Positions 1 to 7,766 of a DNA stretch of 64,000 bases are shown here, in pieces; positions within the stretch are counted from its first letter, which is position 1; every line of letters starts with the position of its first letter. The translations under genes and the position numbers were made by a program. Under the pieces are notes generated by a model, which saw only the letters and a list, made by a program, of their open reading frames with translations, made no database searches and was not told where the DNA came from. The DNA is from Cognatiluteimonas sedimenti (GTDB lineage: Bacteria; Pseudomonadota; Gammaproteobacteria; Xanthomonadales; Xanthomonadaceae). The stretch is taken from positions 291,780 through 355,779 of the forward strand of contig NZ_JALGCL010000001.1 of NCBI RefSeq assembly GCF_022808325.1. The letters run 5' to 3'.

Positions 1-667
1 CCGAATAGGCGCGGGCCTGGTTGACCGCGTCGGTCGCGGTCGCGCTCTGCGTCGCCGAGCAGCCAACGAAACTGATATTGCCGCCGCCGCCACCGCCGCC
101 GCAATCCTCCTTGTTGGGATTGCAGGGCTTGCCCTTGTTGCTGGCTCCGCCCTTGGCGGCCGCACCGTCGCTCCAGACATTGATCGGCGCGCTGCGCAGC
201 AGCATCGGCAGGCCGCGGCTGGTCTTGAGCATGCTGCCGTCGGACAGCGAGGCGTATTGCAGCGGCGAGGCGAGGGTGACCAGGTACTGGCCGCGCTTGC
301 CCATGTCGTAGGAAGCCGAGAGGTCGACCAGCGTGCGATGGCTCTGGCCGGGTGGCAGCACCACGAAGTCCCCCGGCCCCGGCAGACCGCGCTTGGCGAG
401 CTTGCCCTGGTAGGCGACCGGTTCGCCGTCACGGCTGACCTGGAAGAGCTTCGCGGTGGGGTCGTTACCAGGGAGCTGCCAGGACGGCACCCGCGCCGCA
501 CGGCGCCCGGTATTGGTGATCGTGACCTCGACCGCGCCGTTGGCGGCGGCATACATGCTGACCCGCAGCGGATTGCTGGTGGCCTGCGGCGCGGCAGCCA
601 CGGCGGCTGCGACGGCACCGGCGATGACGACGCTGCCGGCGATGGCTTGCACGAACGGAGCTTTCAT
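1..667 (-). CDS. Peptidyl-Lys metalloendopeptidase (M35-like), C-terminus cut by window edge
   Basis: The start codon is at 665-667 with an AGGAG ribosome site just upstream on the minus strand. The 3' part runs off the left edge, leaving about 222 visible residues. Residues 1 to about 27 are an Ala/Val-rich signal peptide. The next part (NPLRVSMYAANG, VTITNTG, PSWQLPG) resembles the beta-rich prodomain of secreted deuterolysin-like proteases. The last visible part (FVGCSATQSATATDAVNQA) resembles the beginning of the mature domain of peptidyl-Lys metalloendopeptidases, including its first cysteine. A GGGGGG run joins the two parts. The zinc ligands would lie outside the window, so activity cannot be confirmed here. 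Family role: an extracellular zinc protease cutting on the N-side of lysine, used for nutrition or lysis of other microbes. Confidence 0.8.
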   Translation of the reverse strand, partial: MKAPFVQAIAGSVVIAGAVAAAVAAAPQATSNPLRVSMYAAANGAVEVTITNTGRRAARVPSWQLPGNDPTAKLFQVSRDGEPVAYQGKLAKRGLPGPGDFVVLPPGQSHRTLVDLSASYDMGKRGQYLVTLASPLQYASLSDGSMLKTSRGLPMLLRSAPINVWSDGAAAKGGASNKGKPCNPNKEDCGGGGGGGNISFVGCSATQSATATDAVNQARAYS

Positions 668-808
668 CGGGGATCTCCTGCCGGGAGTGATGGCGTCCGC
701 GGCAGCGGACACGCGACCTTACCCTGCGGATTTCCCCTTGCGCACCTTGCATTGCATCATCTCGGCCGCTGGAAGCGGTTACACGTTTGCCGGTGCTGCC
801 CGGATGCG

Positions 809-836
809 AGGAAGGCCCGCTTGCGCGGGCCTTCCT
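809..836 (-). terminator. Perfect 12-bp hairpin with GCAA tetraloop
   Basis: Arms at 809-820 and 825-836 pair perfectly. Read on the minus strand the loop is GCAA. It lies 28 bases beyond the stop of the glycine-zipper gene (864-1358), so it probably ends that transcript. No clear U-run follows, so strength is uncertain. Confidence 0.5.
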
Positions 837-863
837 GCTTCCGGCGTGGAACGACGCCAGTGC

Positions 864-1358
864 TTACTGCGCCCAGGCGCGACCGTTGTAGACGCGCACG
901 TAGGAGCCCTCGCGGATGCCGCCGAGGTCGTTCTGGGTGACGACCGTGGTGCGTCCGTCGTTCATGCGCACGTACACGTTGTAGCTGCCGTTGTTGGCCT
1001 GCGCGTTGTTCTGGATCGCATTGCCGATCACGGCGCCGGCAGCCGCGCCAACGACCGTGGCGGTGTTCTGGCGGCCCTTGCTGTCGGTGTTGCTCTTGGC
1101 CAGTTCGCGCCCCGCAGCGGCACCGACCACGCCGCCGAGCACGGCGCCGGTGGCATTGGGCACGCTGCTGGTGCCGGTGGCGGCGACTTCGATGCGGGTC
1201 ACGGTGCCGCAGTCGTAGCAAGCGGTGCTACTGGACGGAGGCGGTGCGCCGTAACCGGTATTGCCGTAACCCGGCGATGTGGTGGCGCAACCGGCGGCGG
1301 CGAGGCTGGCAGCCAGCGCGGTGGCGCCGAGCAGGCGGATGTTCGGGCGAATCTTCAT
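864..1358 (-). CDS. Glycine-zipper 2TM domain outer-membrane lipoprotein, hypothetical
   Basis: A 164-residue protein. The ATG at 1356-1358 is chosen because CCAGGAGAG precedes it; the frame stays open far upstream but that part lacks coding character. Residues 1-23 form a lipoprotein-like signal ending in AAAGC, a slightly loose lipobox. A Tyr/Gly/Pro/Ser stretch follows. Then come two glycine-zipper segments (ATGAVLGGVVGAAAGRELA and ATVVGAAAGAVIGNAIQ), typical of the Rickettsia 17-kDa antigen/SlyB superfamily. The C-terminus (VYVRMNDGRTTVVTQND) is a small SH3-like tail. Likely an envelope-stability lipoprotein. It is transcribed alone, leftward. No exact function is known. Confidence 0.72.
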   Translation of the reverse strand: MKIRPNIRLLGATALAASLAAAGCATTSPGYGNTGYGAPPPSSSTACYDCGTVTRIEVAATGTSSVPNATGAVLGGVVGAAAGRELAKSNTDSKGRQNTATVVGAAAGAVIGNAIQNNAQANNGSYNVYVRMNDGRTTVVTQNDLGGIREGSYVRVYNGRAWAQ

Positions 1359-1662
1359 GCGACTCTCCTGGAAATGAGCATGGGGGCGGGAGCGCATGCT
1401 CCGTGGCCGAGGCCCATCGTGGGCGCGGAACCGTGAACAGGCAGTCAATCGCGCAGCGCGCGCGCAGCGTGCGTGCATGGCATTGGCTTTCGGTTCATGC
1501 ACCAGCTCGGCTCGCGCGCATCCACGGACGGCATCCGCACGCGCGCGTGCAGCCGGCTGCGCGGCTGCCGTCTTCAGCAAGGGATCGGTCTGTTCGCCGC
1601 TTGGTGCAGGCGCTTCGCAGCGGCCGGGACGACAGCAACGGTCGGCGAAGCCGGGCGCTTGG
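1359..1662. other. Intergenic stretch, 304 bp
   Basis: This is the leader region of the leftward glycine-zipper gene and the 3' flank of the cytochrome c'-like gene. Short open frames cross it on both strands, but none has a ribosome site or recognisable product. I see no RNA gene, convincing promoter or repeat. Confidence 0.5.
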
Positions 1663-2100
1663 CTAGTTGCGGAAATCCTGGTGGCAGGCCTTGCAGTTTC
1701 CGCCGATGTCCTTGAGCGCCGCGTCGACCCCGGCGCAGTTGAGCGGCGGGCTCGACAAGGTGCCGTCCAGGCTCGCGCGCAGGTCGCTGACATGCTTGGC
1801 GAAGCGCGCGTCCTCGCGCAGGTCCCCGAATGCCGGTTCGATGTCGTTGGCCATCGTGCGCAGCGCCTGCAGGTGCGGCAGGGTGTCGGTGGCCGCGCAG
1901 CGGCTCTGCTCGATGTTGGCCTTGAGGGCGCCGGCATGGGCGTCCATCACGTGCATCACGCTCTCCGGGTAATGGTCCTTGCGCGCGTCCAGCGCGCGCA
2001 GCGCCATCACCGTGGCGACGATGCCCACGGCCAGGCCGATCAGGAACAGGAAGAAATAACGCGCGGCCGCATTGCCGGCCTTCGCTGCGGAGGTATTCAT
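1663..2100 (-). CDS. Membrane-anchored monohaem cytochrome c'/c556-like protein
   Basis: A 145-residue protein starting at the ATG at 2098-2100. Residues 15-35 are one hydrophobic helix (RYFFLFLIGLAVGIVATVM) that probably stays as an N-terminal anchor. The rest is helical and periplasmic. The haem motif CKACH is at residues 136-140, five residues from the end and followed by QDFR. A C-terminal CxxCH in a four-helix protein of this size is the pattern of cytochromes c' and c556. The usual c' is soluble; this one is tethered. Cytochromes c' often bind or scavenge NO, which would fit the denitrification genes at 48-64 kb, but that is inference. Divergent from tcdA. Confidence 0.75.
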   Translation of the reverse strand: MNTSAAKAGNAAARYFFLFLIGLAVGIVATVMALRALDARKDHYPESVMHVMDAHAGALKANIEQSRCAATDTLPHLQALRTMANDIEPAFGDLREDARFAKHVSDLRASLDGTLSSPPLNCAGVDAALKDIGGNCKACHQDFRN

Positions 2101-2183
2101 CGGCAAGACCCCTGGTGGATTGGGCCGCACGTTAGCACGCCGTCGCCGCGGCGCCGGCGCCCGCTGCCTCGGCGGGCCCCCGT

Positions 2184-2189
2184 TACAAT
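2184..2189 (+). promoter_or_regulatory. Candidate -10 box (TACAAT) for a leaderless tcdA transcript
   Basis: TACAAT ends six bases before the tcdA ATG at 2196. That would place transcription initiation at or next to the start codon. The region just upstream of the ATG has no AGGA-type ribosome site, which agrees with leaderless translation. No clear -35 box is seen. Confidence 0.4.
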
Positions 2190-2195
2190 CCGCCG

Positions 2196-2990
2196 ATGAG
2201 AAAGGACCTGCACGAACGCTTCGCCGGCATCGACCGCCTGTACGGCGCTGGCGCCGTGATGCGGCTGGCGCAGTCGCGGGTCGCGGTGGTCGGGCTCGGC
2301 GGCGTCGGTTCGTGGGTGGTCGAAGCGCTGGCACGCAGCGCGGTCGGCCACCTGTCGCTGATCGATGCCGACGACCTGTGCCTGTCCAACACCAATCGCC
2401 AGCTGCCGGCCGTGGCCGGCCAGTACGGCCGCAACAAGGCTCGCGCGATGGCCGAACGCGCGCTGGCAATCAATCCGGCGCTGGACGTTGCGGCGGTCGA
2501 GGCCTTCGTGACCCCGTCCAACCTGGAGCCGATGCTGGGTGGCGGCTTCGACCTGGTGCTGGACGCCTGCGACAGCTTCCGCGCCAAGGTCGAGATGATC
2601 GCCTGGTGCCGGCGCCGCAAGCTCCCGCTGGTAACGGTGGGCTCGGCGGGCGGCCGCACCGATCCGGCCCAGGTGCGGGTGCGCGACCTCTCGCGTACGG
2701 AGCACGATGCGATGCTCTCCCTCATCCGCAAGAAACTGCGCGGCGAATTCGGTTTCCCGAAGAATGCCGACCGCTATTTCGGCGTGCCCGCGGTGTATTC
2801 GCTGGAGAATGTCAGGTACCCACAGGCCGACGGCAGCGTTTGCGGCATCCGCCCGCAACTGGGGAAGGATGCGGCGCTGAAGCTGGATTGCGGCGCCGGG
2901 CTTGGCGCGGCCACGCACGTCACCGGTGCTTTCGCCTTCGCCGCGGTCGGCAAGGCGCTGGAGATGCTGCTCAGACCCAAGGCAGCGTAG
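2196..2990 (+). CDS. tcdA: tRNA threonylcarbamoyladenosine dehydratase TcdA
   Basis: 264 residues, close to the 268 of E. coli TcdA (CsdL). It is an E1/ThiF-like enzyme that uses ATP to cyclise t6A37 of ANN-decoding tRNAs to ct6A. The Rossmann nucleotide motif VVGLGGVGSWVVEAL is near residue 30. The ThiF-type LIDADDL and NTNRQ segments follow at about 55-70. A conserved cysteine sits in DGSVCGIRP at about residue 210. The start ATG lacks a ribosome site but lies directly after a -10-like box. Its TAG stop is formed by the first bases of a GTAG-type palindromic repeat, and it converges on tatD across that repeat. Confidence 0.92.
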   Translation: MRKDLHERFAGIDRLYGAGAVMRLAQSRVAVVGLGGVGSWVVEALARSAVGHLSLIDADDLCLSNTNRQLPAVAGQYGRNKARAMAERALAINPALDVAAVEAFVTPSNLEPMLGGGFDLVLDACDSFRAKVEMIAWCRRRKLPLVTVGSAGGRTDPAQVRVRDLSRTEHDAMLSLIRKKLRGEFGFPKNADRYFGVPAVYSLENVRYPQADGSVCGIRPQLGKDAALKLDCGAGLGAATHVTGAFAFAAVGKALEMLLRPKAA

Positions 2991-3066
2991 GAGCGGCTTA
3001 TAGCCGCGACCTTTTGCGATGGCGATGCCATGTCGGAAAGCGCTCGCGGCTATTGGCCGCTCCTAC
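2987..3066. repeat. GTAG-type REP (SMAG-like) inverted pair, copy A
   Basis: The left arm at 2987-3009 (GTAGGAGCGGCTTATAGCCG, then CGA) and the right arm at 3044-3066 are inverted copies differing at two of 23 positions. Each arm can fold as a small hairpin (GCGGCT...AGCCGC). The spacer is 34 bp. The GTAG foot supplies the TAG stop of tcdA on the plus strand and the TAG stop of tatD on the minus strand. Related copies are at 33175-33271 and 37994-38090. It may also end both transcripts. Confidence 0.85.
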
Positions 3067-3869
3067 AAAGCCGGAGCGATGGGAGTGGCTGGCAAGCCGA
3101 ACAGGCGTTCCGCATTGCGCGTGGTCGCTAATGCGACGGTTCCCGGGTCCTCGCCGCGCAGTTGCGCGATGGTCTGCAGCACTTGCGGCAACCGCGCCGG
3201 TTCGTTGCGCTGCCCGCGGATGCCGGCATCCGGTTGGTCGGGGGCGTCGGTTTCCAGCAGCAACTGTTCGATCGGCAGGGCCGCGGCCAGCCTGCGCAGG
3301 CGCTGGGCGCGTTCGTAGGTGACCGGGCCGCCGAGCCCGACCAGGAATCCGAGTTTCCACAACTGCCCGGCTTGCTCGCGGCTGCCCGAGAAACTGTGGA
3401 CGACGCCGCGCAGGCGCTGGCTGACACCCCGGTCGGCGTTGACGCGCCGGATCGCCGCGATCACCGCATCGACCGCGCGCCGCGCGTGCACGATCACCGG
3501 CAGGCCGAATTCATGGGCCAGTGCCAGCTGGCCTTCGAAATACGGTTGCTGCGCGTCGGGGTCGAGGCGATCGACGAAATAGTCGAGTCCGCATTCGCCG
3601 ATCGCCAGCGGGCGTTCGCGTTCGATCCAGTCGCGCAACGCCTCCAGGTGCGCCGGCCGGTGCTCGGGCAGGAACACCGGATGCAGGCCGTACGCGGGAA
3701 ACAGGCCAGGCGAGGCCGCGCATACCGCGCGCAGCTTCGGCCAGCCGGCGGCATCGACCGCCGGCACCACTTGCCGCGCCACGCCTGCCGCGCGCGCGCG
3801 CGCGACGACCGCGGCGCGGTCGGCGTCGAATTCGCCGGCATCCAGGTGGCAGTGGCTGTCGACCAGCAT
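3063..3869 (-). CDS. TatD family deoxyribonuclease/hydrolase
   Basis: 268 residues, the usual length for TatD-family metal-dependent hydrolases. The N-terminal metal motif DSHCHLD is at residues 4-10. GECGLDYF near residue 92, VIVHARRA near 125, VVHSFSG near 153 and ETDAPDQP near 203 are the remaining metal ligands of the amidohydrolase-type TIM barrel. The ECGLDYF variant is closer to YjjV than to TatD itself. Family role: 3'-5' nuclease and possibly removal of damaged nucleotides or D-aminoacyl groups. The start at 3867-3869 lies two bases from the stop of the small membrane gene upstream, so they are probably one operon. Its TAG stop lies in the REP right arm. Confidence 0.88.
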   Translation of the reverse strand: MLVDSHCHLDAGEFDADRAAVVARARAAGVARQVVPAVDAAGWPKLRAVCAASPGLFPAYGLHPVFLPEHRPAHLEALRDWIERERPLAIGECGLDYFVDRLDPDAQQPYFEGQLALAHEFGLPVIVHARRAVDAVIAAIRRVNADRGVSQRLRGVVHSFSGSREQAGQLWKLGFLVGLGGPVTYERAQRLRRLAAALPIEQLLLETDAPDQPDAGIRGQRNEPARLPQVLQTIAQLRGEDPGTVALATTRNAERLFGLPATPIAPAL

Positions 3870-3871
3870 GG

Positions 3872-4102
3872 CTAGCGCCGCGGAAGGTCGCCTTCGATGG
3901 GTCCCTCCTGCGCGCCGGCCTTGCGGTTCTTCCAGTTCGCCAGCAGCAGGGTGCCCAGGCCGAGCAACAGTTCGTCGGCGAAGGGGATGAAGTCCGGGAC
4001 GGCGACATCGGCCACGAACAGGACCGCCGCCAGCAGGAAGAGGCGGGGGTAGCTCAAGCGGCCGAGCCAGCGCAGCAAGGGGGCAAGCAGGGGATTGGCC
4101 AT
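3872..4102 (-). CDS. Small two-helix membrane protein (DUF6116-like)
   Basis: 76 residues, starting MANPLLAPLLRWL. The ATG at 4100-4102 has GGAG seven bases upstream. Two hydrophobic segments, about residues 18-37 and 40-58, flank a conserved-looking PDFIPFADE turn. The C-terminus is polar. I recall similar short proteins annotated DUF6116 in Xanthomonadaceae, but this is memory, not a search. Function is unknown. It is immediately upstream of tatD and probably cotranscribed with it. Confidence 0.6.
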   Translation of the reverse strand: MANPLLAPLLRWLGRLSYPRLFLLAAVLFVADVAVPDFIPFADELLLGLGTLLLANWKNRKAGAQEGPIEGDLPRR

Positions 4103-4272
4103 CGAGGTTCTCCGGCGATGCAAGGCGCAGGGCACACGCTAGCAGGGGCGGTACGGGCGGGGTTCACGGTGCGCACGCGCCGCCGCGGCCGATGTGGGCC
4201 GCGTTCAGGTAGACGATGTTGCAATCGCCGCCGTCCACATGAAAGTGCGGGTCAACCGCCCCAGGAGGCGAC

Positions 4273-5076
4273 ATGAAGAACAATACCCTTGCGATCGCGC
4301 TGGCTGCATTGCTGGTCGGCGGTGTGGCCGTGGCCGCATTCCAGAACAACCGCGGCACCAGCCTCGATACCGCGGCCGACAGCAGCCTGGCGGCTGGCGA
4401 TGTCGCGGCCATGGACAACGGGATCCCCGATGGCGGACGCGTCGAGTACGCGCAGGTCATCAAGGTCGATCCGGTCACCGAGAAGCAGCAGCTGTACGCG
4501 CAGGTGATCGGGACCGAGCCGGTCCGCGAGACCAGCACCACCTCGACCCCGCGCGAAGTCTGCAACGACGTGGCGGTGCAGGAACGCCTGCCCGAGAGGG
4601 ACGGCAACGTCGGCGGCACCGTGGCCGGCGCCGTGATCGGTGGCCTGATCGGCAACCAGGTCGGCGGCGGCAACGGCCGCAAGCTGGCGACGGTTGCCGG
4701 CGCAGTCGGCGGCGGGTTCGCCGGGCGCGAGATCGATCGCCGCCATGTCGGCGGCCAGGTGGTCAACACCACCCAGCGCCAGTGCCATACCGAGACCTCG
4801 ACGTCGCAGTCCTCGCGTACCGTTGCGTACAACGTGACCTACCGCAATCCCGACGGCACCACCGGCACCATGCGTACCGGCAGCAAGCCGGGCAGCCGCA
4901 TCGCGCTGGGCAGCGAGGACGTGCCGGTTGCCTACGACGTGACCTACCGCTACGACGGCCAGGACCGCACCGTGCGCATGGAAGACAAGCCGGGCGAGCG
5001 CCTGCCGGTGATCGACGGCCAGGTGGTGACCCAGGTCGCCGCGGTCGACGGCAGCAGCGACACGTCGCGCCAGTAA
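4273..5076 (+). CDS. Glycine-zipper 2TM domain envelope protein
   Basis: 267 residues with AGGAGG upstream of the ATG. Residues 1-23 are a signal peptide or single membrane helix (TLAIALAALLVGGVAVAAF). A glycine zipper at about 112-155 (GNVGGTVAGAVIGGLIGNQ, then GAVGGGFAGREI) is the 17-kDa antigen-type 2TM motif. After it, two related YxVTYR segments (VAYNVTYRNPDG and VAYDVTYRYDGQ) form an internal duplication ending in short basic or acidic tails. Such proteins sit in the periplasm or outer membrane. Some relatives (UmoB/YggG-like) affect envelope stress, but no exact role can be given. It is followed by a double hairpin terminator. Confidence 0.75.
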   Translation: MKNNTLAIALAALLVGGVAVAAFQNNRGTSLDTAADSSLAAGDVAAMDNGIPDGGRVEYAQVIKVDPVTEKQQLYAQVIGTEPVRETSTTSTPREVCNDVAVQERLPERDGNVGGTVAGAVIGGLIGNQVGGGNGRKLATVAGAVGGGFAGREIDRRHVGGQVVNTTQRQCHTETSTSQSSRTVAYNVTYRNPDGTTGTMRTGSKPGSRIALGSEDVPVAYDVTYRYDGQDRTVRMEDKPGERLPVIDGQVVTQVAAVDGSSDTSRQ

Positions 5077-5097
5077 CAGCGGCGTTCGTGACCCCCG

Positions 5098-5148
5098 GGG
5101 CCCGGCATTGCCGGGCCCTTGTCGTTTGGGCGCCCGGCAATGCCGGGC
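5098..5148 (+). terminator. Tandem GC-rich hairpins
   Basis: The first hairpin, GGGCCCGGC (5098-5106) with GCCGGGCCC (5110-5118), is followed by TTGTCGTTT. The second, GCCCGGCA (5132-5139) with TGCCGGGC (5141-5148), is followed by CCCTTGTTG. The two are near-copies of each other. They lie just after the glycine-zipper gene and probably end its transcript. Confidence 0.6.
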
Positions 5149-5301
5149 CCCTTGTTGATTTCGCGCTCCGCATCGGGCCGTTGTCGTTTCCGCCGGGCCA
5201 TCCCCGGGCGTTCCGGGACCACGCCGGGGCAGGGTGTCGCCGCCGGCGCCGGCCGATACAATGGCGGTTTCCCGCCGCCCGAAGAAAGGCCCGTCACCGC
5301 C

Positions 5302-6465
5302 ATGGCCCTCCACCCCTACGACCTGTTCGACGTCCGCTCCCTGCTTTCGGAGGAGGAGCGCGCGGTGCAGGACACCGTGGCCCGCTTCACCGACGAACGG
5401 GTGCTGCCGATCATCGGCGATGCCTTCGACCAGGGCCGCTTCCCGAAGGAACTGGTGCCGGAGATCGCCGAACTGGGCCTGCTCGGTTCCTCGCTGCCCG
5501 AGCAATACGGCGGCGGCGGGCTCAACGGCGTCAGCTACGGCCTGATCTGCCAGGAACTGGAACGCGGCGACAGCGGCATCCGCAGCTTCGTCTCGGTGCA
5601 GAGCTCGCTGTGCATGTACCCGATCTACGCCTACGGCACCGAGGAACAGCGCATGCGCTGGCTCCCCGGGATGGCCGCGGGCAAGGTCATCGGCTGCTTC
5701 GGCCTGACCGAGCCGCAGGGCGGCTCGGACCCGGCCAACATGAAGACCAATGCCAGGAAGGATGGCGGCGACTGGGTGCTCAACGGTTCCAAGATGTGGA
5801 TCACCAACGGCAACCTGGCCGACATCGCCATCGTCTGGGCGCAGACGGAGGACGGCATCCAGGGCTTCGTGGTCGAGAAGGGCATGGCCGGATTCAACGC
5901 CCAGGAGATCAAGCACAAGATGAGCCTGCGCGCGTCGGTGACCAGCGCGCTGTTCTTCGACAACGTGCGCGTGCCCGAGGGCAATCGCCTGCCCAACGTG
6001 AAAGGCCTGAAGGGCCCGCTGGGCTGCCTGACGCAGGCGCGCTACGGCATCACCTGGGGCCCGATCGGCGCCGCCGTCGCCTGCCTCGATGAGGCACTGA
6101 ATTACTCCAAGGAGCGGATCCTGTTCGACCGCCCGGTGGCCGCGACCCAGTCCGCGCAGCTCAAGCTCGCCGACATGGCCCGCCGCATCACCCTGGCGCA
6201 GCTGCTGGTGCTGCAACTCGGCCGCCTCAAGGACGCCGGCACGATGCAGCCGTCGCAGGTGTCGCTGGCGAAGTGGAACAACTGCCGCATGGCCATCGAC
6301 ATCGCGCGCCAGTGCCGCGACCTGCTCGGCGGCGCCGGCATCACCACCGAGCACGCCGCGATCCGGCATGCGCTGAACCTGGAATCGGTGATCACCTACG
6401 AGGGCACCGAGACCGTGCACCAGCTGGTGATCGGCCGCGAGCTGACCGGCATCAACGCGTTCTGA
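5302..6465 (+). CDS. gcdH: Acyl-CoA dehydrogenase, glutaryl-CoA dehydrogenase type
   Basis: 387 residues from the ATG at 5302 (MALHPYDLFDVRSLL). It is an FAD flavoenzyme of the acyl-CoA dehydrogenase fold. It matches the glutaryl-CoA branch: SVQSSLCMYPIYAYG near residue 95, GCFGLTEPQGGSD near 130, KMWITNG near 168, LAKWNN near 325 and the catalytic-base region TYEGTETVHQL near 370. Family role: oxidative decarboxylation of glutaryl-CoA to crotonyl-CoA in lysine and tryptophan breakdown, passing electrons to ETF. It is monocistronic between tandem hairpins and a GNAT gene. A longer frame opens upstream through the hairpins, but this start has an AGAAAGG site and a better family length. Confidence 0.9.
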   Translation: MALHPYDLFDVRSLLSEEERAVQDTVARFTDERVLPIIGDAFDQGRFPKELVPEIAELGLLGSSLPEQYGGGGLNGVSYGLICQELERGDSGIRSFVSVQSSLCMYPIYAYGTEEQRMRWLPGMAAGKVIGCFGLTEPQGGSDPANMKTNARKDGGDWVLNGSKMWITNGNLADIAIVWAQTEDGIQGFVVEKGMAGFNAQEIKHKMSLRASVTSALFFDNVRVPEGNRLPNVKGLKGPLGCLTQARYGITWGPIGAAVACLDEALNYSKERILFDRPVAATQSAQLKLADMARRITLAQLLVLQLGRLKDAGTMQPSQVSLAKWNNCRMAIDIARQCRDLLGGAGITTEHAAIRHALNLESVITYEGTETVHQLVIGRELTGINAF

Positions 6466-6520
6466 ATGCCTGCTTCCGCCCGTGGGCGAAAGTGCCAGAC
6501 GGGCGGATGAGGGGGTTCCC

Positions 6521-7072
6521 TTGGCCGAAAGCATCCAACTCGAAACCGAACGCCTGATCCTGCGGCAACCGCGGATCGGCGACTTCGAGCGCTACGCCGA
6601 ACTGCTGGGCGACGCGCAGGCCGCCCGCTACATCGGCGGCCAGCTGTCGCGCGCCGCGGCCTGGCGCCGCTTCCTGCAGATGCCGGGCGCATGGTCGCTG
6701 CAGGGCTTCGGCATGTTCTCGGTGGTGGACAAGGCGAGCGGTCGCTGGCTCGGTCAGATCGGCCCGTGGAAACCCGAAGGCTGGCCGGGCAACGAGGTCG
6801 GCTGGTCGTTCCATCCCGATGCCTGGGGTAGGGGTTATGCCACCGAAGCCGGCGCGGCCGCGATCGGTTGGGCGTTCGACAACCTCGGTTGGGACGACAT
6901 CATCCATTGCATCCATCCCGACAACCGTGCCTCGCAGCAGCTGGCGATGCGTTTCGGTTCGCGCAACCTGGGGCCGGCGCGGTTGCCGGCGCCCTACGAG
7001 GATTCGCCCAACGAGATCTGGGGGCAGGGCCGCGACGAGTGGCGCGCGCGCCGAGTCGGGGCGGCGGCATGA
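6521..7072 (+). CDS. GNAT family N-acetyltransferase
   Basis: 183 residues from a TTG start at 6521, chosen because GAGGGGG lies six bases before it and the protein then opens AESIQLETERLILRQPR. That opening is typical of RimJ/RimL-like GNATs. The acetyl-CoA pyrophosphate loop appears as HPDAWGRGYATEAGAAAI near residues 100-118, and NRASQQLAMRFG near 135 is the usual motif before the end. Substrate unknown. Its TGA overlaps the ATG of the following GST gene, so the two are translationally coupled. Confidence 0.82.
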   Translation: MAESIQLETERLILRQPRIGDFERYAELLGDAQAARYIGGQLSRAAAWRRFLQMPGAWSLQGFGMFSVVDKASGRWLGQIGPWKPEGWPGNEVGWSFHPDAWGRGYATEAGAAAIGWAFDNLGWDDIIHCIHPDNRASQQLAMRFGSRNLGPARLPAPYEDSPNEIWGQGRDEWRARRVGAAA

Positions 7073-7722
7073 TCACGGTCTACGGCTTCTCCTCGTCCGG
7101 CAACTGCCACAAGCTGAAATTGCTGCTGGCACAGCTTGGTCGCAGGCTCGACAAGGATTACCGCTGGATCGAGATCGACAGCAGCCGCGGCGAAACCCGC
7201 ACCCCGGCGTTCCTGGCGAAGAATCCCAATGGGCGGGTGCCGCTGATCGAACTGGACGATGGTCGCCGGATGGCCGAATCCAACGCGATCCTGTGCTGGC
7301 TCGCCGAAGGGACGCCGTACTTCACCGGCGATGCCTGGCAGCGCGCCCAGGCGCTGAGCTGGATGTTCTTCGAGCAGTACAGCCATGAGCCCTGCATCGC
7401 GGTGGCGCGCTTCATCCGCGGCTGGACGCCGGCCGGTTCGCCGCGCCGCGCCGAGTTGCCGAACCTGCGCGAACGCGGCCACCAGGCGCTGGCGGTGATG
7501 GAGCGGCACCTGCTGTCCGCGCCCTGGTTCACCGGCGTGGACTACGGCATCGCCGACATCGCGCTGTTCGCCTACACCGACGTGGCCGGGGAGGGCGGCT
7601 TCGACCTGGCGCCGTACCCGGCGATCCGCGACTGGCTGGCGCGGGTCCGGGCGACGCCAGGGTTCGTGCCGATGCCGCCGCCGTCGGCCGAGGCCGCGGC
7701 CCGCATCGCAAGCACCGATTGA
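7069..7722 (+). CDS. Glutathione S-transferase family protein
   Basis: 217 residues. The thioredoxin-like N-domain runs from residue 1 to about 80 (MITVYGFSSSGNCHKLKLLL, with NPNGRVPLIELDDGR and ESNAILCWLAE as the glutathione-binding cis-Pro and SNAIL-type motifs). The C-terminal helical domain covers about 90-200 and includes DYGIADIALFAYT. The catalytic position is a serine or cysteine in SSSGNC, as in bacterial beta/theta-like classes. It overlaps the GNAT gene by four bases (ATGA). Role: glutathione conjugation or detoxification; substrate not predictable. Confidence 0.88.
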   Translation: MITVYGFSSSGNCHKLKLLLAQLGRRLDKDYRWIEIDSSRGETRTPAFLAKNPNGRVPLIELDDGRRMAESNAILCWLAEGTPYFTGDAWQRAQALSWMFFEQYSHEPCIAVARFIRGWTPAGSPRRAELPNLRERGHQALAVMERHLLSAPWFTGVDYGIADIALFAYTDVAGEGGFDLAPYPAIRDWLARVRATPGFVPMPPPSAEAAARIASTD

Positions 7723-7766
7723 TCCGATTTCCCTGAGCGTTGCCGGCAGGCAGCGCGGAGCCCCCG

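Noticed and set aside
5098-5148. Tandem similar hairpins considered as a CRISPR or mobile repeat
   Set aside because: Only two units, with no regular spacers and no further copies noticed; they fit a double terminator better.
4252-6534. Minus-strand frame of 760 codons opposite a glycine-zipper gene and gcdH
   Set aside because: It spans two unrelated genes and a tandem terminator, with no start signal or family match.
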